NCBI GenBank assembly: GCA_910583795.1
Contig: CAJTZQ010000118.1
Coordinates: 1 to 5,937, forward strand
Length of the DNA: 5,937 bases
Source: an uncultured Muribaculaceae bacterium
GTDB lineage: Bacteria; Bacteroidota; Bacteroidia; Bacteroidales; Muribaculaceae
Direction: 5' to 3'
Below, one piece after another: positions 5,316 to 5,937 of the stretch. A program made the translations under genes and the position numbers. Under the pieces are notes generated by a model that saw nothing but the letters and a program-made list of their open reading frames with translations, was not told where the DNA came from and ran no database searches. Each line of letters opens with the position of its first letter. Position 1 is the first letter of the stretch.

Positions 5316-5888
5316 ATGCCGCAATTTTCACAAACTGAAGTTGAGATCATTAAATTATTTGTTCCTAATACGGTGATAGAATTCGAAGGAATGAAATATA
5401 TCATAGAAGAGTGCGCAAAACCACGCCCAAGTTCTGGAGAATGTAAGACAGATGTCTATTTAAAGCTTAAAACGGGCAAGTTGATAAGAGAGGTGAAAAT
5501 TTCAATAAAGCAAAATAATGCAGATTTTTTGGAAAACAAAATAAAATATGAAAGAGCCAAAGAAATTTTAGGTGAGGATGTTGATGTAATTCTTAAGAAC
5601 TCCATAAATTCATTAAAAGATAAATTCTTAAAGCAATACCTTGTCGTGTTTGACAGGTACAAGAAAACAGAAGCAAAATCCATTAAGCTTGGATGGAGAT
5701 TTGAGTTTGTCAACAAATTAGGAGGAGACTTGTCGGGAAAACTGATTTTATCACGTGAACAGGTAAAAGATGTCTATAGCGGTCAAAATCTACCAGATTC
5801 CAAAAGGAATGCAAATGTTAATGGTCGAGTCGTTTATGATAGCGGAGTCGCGAATTATATTCTTGTTATAGATCCAAATAGTAAATAA
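5316..5888 (+). CDS. Hypothetical protein, probable PD-(D/E)xK restriction-endonuclease-like nuclease
   Basis: A 190-aa soluble protein from the preferred start (197 aa from ATG 5295). I do not recognise its family by name. Numbered from 5295, GECKTDVYLKL (48-58) followed by IREVKISIKQ (64-73) fits the core of PD-(D/E)xK nucleases: D53, then 13 residues on E66-x-K68 on the next strand, with a Gln just after. An acidic residue in the preceding helix/strand (E29, E31 or E38-39) could complete the metal site. The rest is Lys-rich (about 75-135) and ends in a beta-rich segment (about 150-193). No signal peptide or membrane helix. If real, it would cut DNA, for example as a restriction enzyme; no methyltransferase is in the window, though the partner could lie beyond 5937. 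Its end shortly after GVANYILVID could be natural or a truncation, since many restriction enzymes are longer; all three frames close soon after. It is more A+T-rich than the genes to its left and has a strong SD, suggesting transfer. Nothing recognisable follows at 5889-5937. Confidence 0.6.
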   Translation: MPQFSQTEVEIIKLFVPNTVIEFEGMKYIIEECAKPRPSSGECKTDVYLKLKTGKLIREVKISIKQNNADFLENKIKYERAKEILGEDVDVILKNSINSLKDKFLKQYLVVFDRYKKTEAKSIKLGWRFEFVNKLGGDLSGKLILSREQVKDVYSGQNLPDSKRNANVNGRVVYDSGVANYILVIDPNSK

Positions 5889-5937
5889 GTAGTCACTAAA
5901 AATTAATGTACATATGTTGGCATGTTTTTTGCATATC

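Noticed and set aside
5456..5716. Reverse-strand frame of 86 codons
   Set aside because: It is antisense to the nuclease-like gene, which has a strong SD and a catalytic-type motif.

Overview
The window looks like a Bacteroidales chromosome segment, gut-type (Bacteroides or Muribaculaceae-like). The grounds are a secreted LacZ-type glycoside hydrolase of the kind these bacteria use on dietary or host glycans, three reverse-strand genes with no Shine-Dalgarno sequence in front of their starts, and several near-matches to the Bacteroidetes -7 element TAnnTTTG. Genus cannot be fixed from the sequence alone.

Layout. 49-3144 (-) is a complete, exported GH2 beta-galactosidase with all catalytic residues intact. 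3145-3381 is a repeat-rich gap with an 18-bp palindrome, a tandem 11-nt repeat close to the GH2 start, a 10-bp hairpin, and an exact 13-bp copy of the end of the next gene. 3382-3795 (-) is a YjbQ/UPF0047 protein. 3936-4835 (-) is a DUF1232 (YkvA-like) protein with a long, unrecognised N-terminal region. These three genes share a strand, but the gaps of 140 and 237 bp argue against a tight operon.

From about 4836 the character changes: the DNA becomes more A+T-rich and the only forward-strand gene appears. 4836-5100 is non-coding and holds a symmetric repeat/palindrome cluster. About 5110-5282 looks like a structured RNA: long complementary segments, a likely pseudoknot, a 13-nt repeat at 44-nt spacing, and two mutually exclusive helices, the second being a terminator-like hairpin. 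Directly after it, behind a perfect AGGAGG, comes a 190-aa protein (5316-5888, +) with a candidate PD-(D/E)xK nuclease signature.

How the parts relate. The three reverse-strand genes are ordinary chromosomal functions: sugar release outside the cytoplasm, a conserved enzyme-like protein, and a probable membrane protein. The forward-strand RNA plus nuclease-like gene is the accessory part. Its order (promoter-like site, folded RNA with repeats, terminator/switch hairpin, strong ribosome binding site, small protein) resembles an attenuated or RNA-controlled toxic gene. That functional reading is inference; the base-pairing is directly visible.
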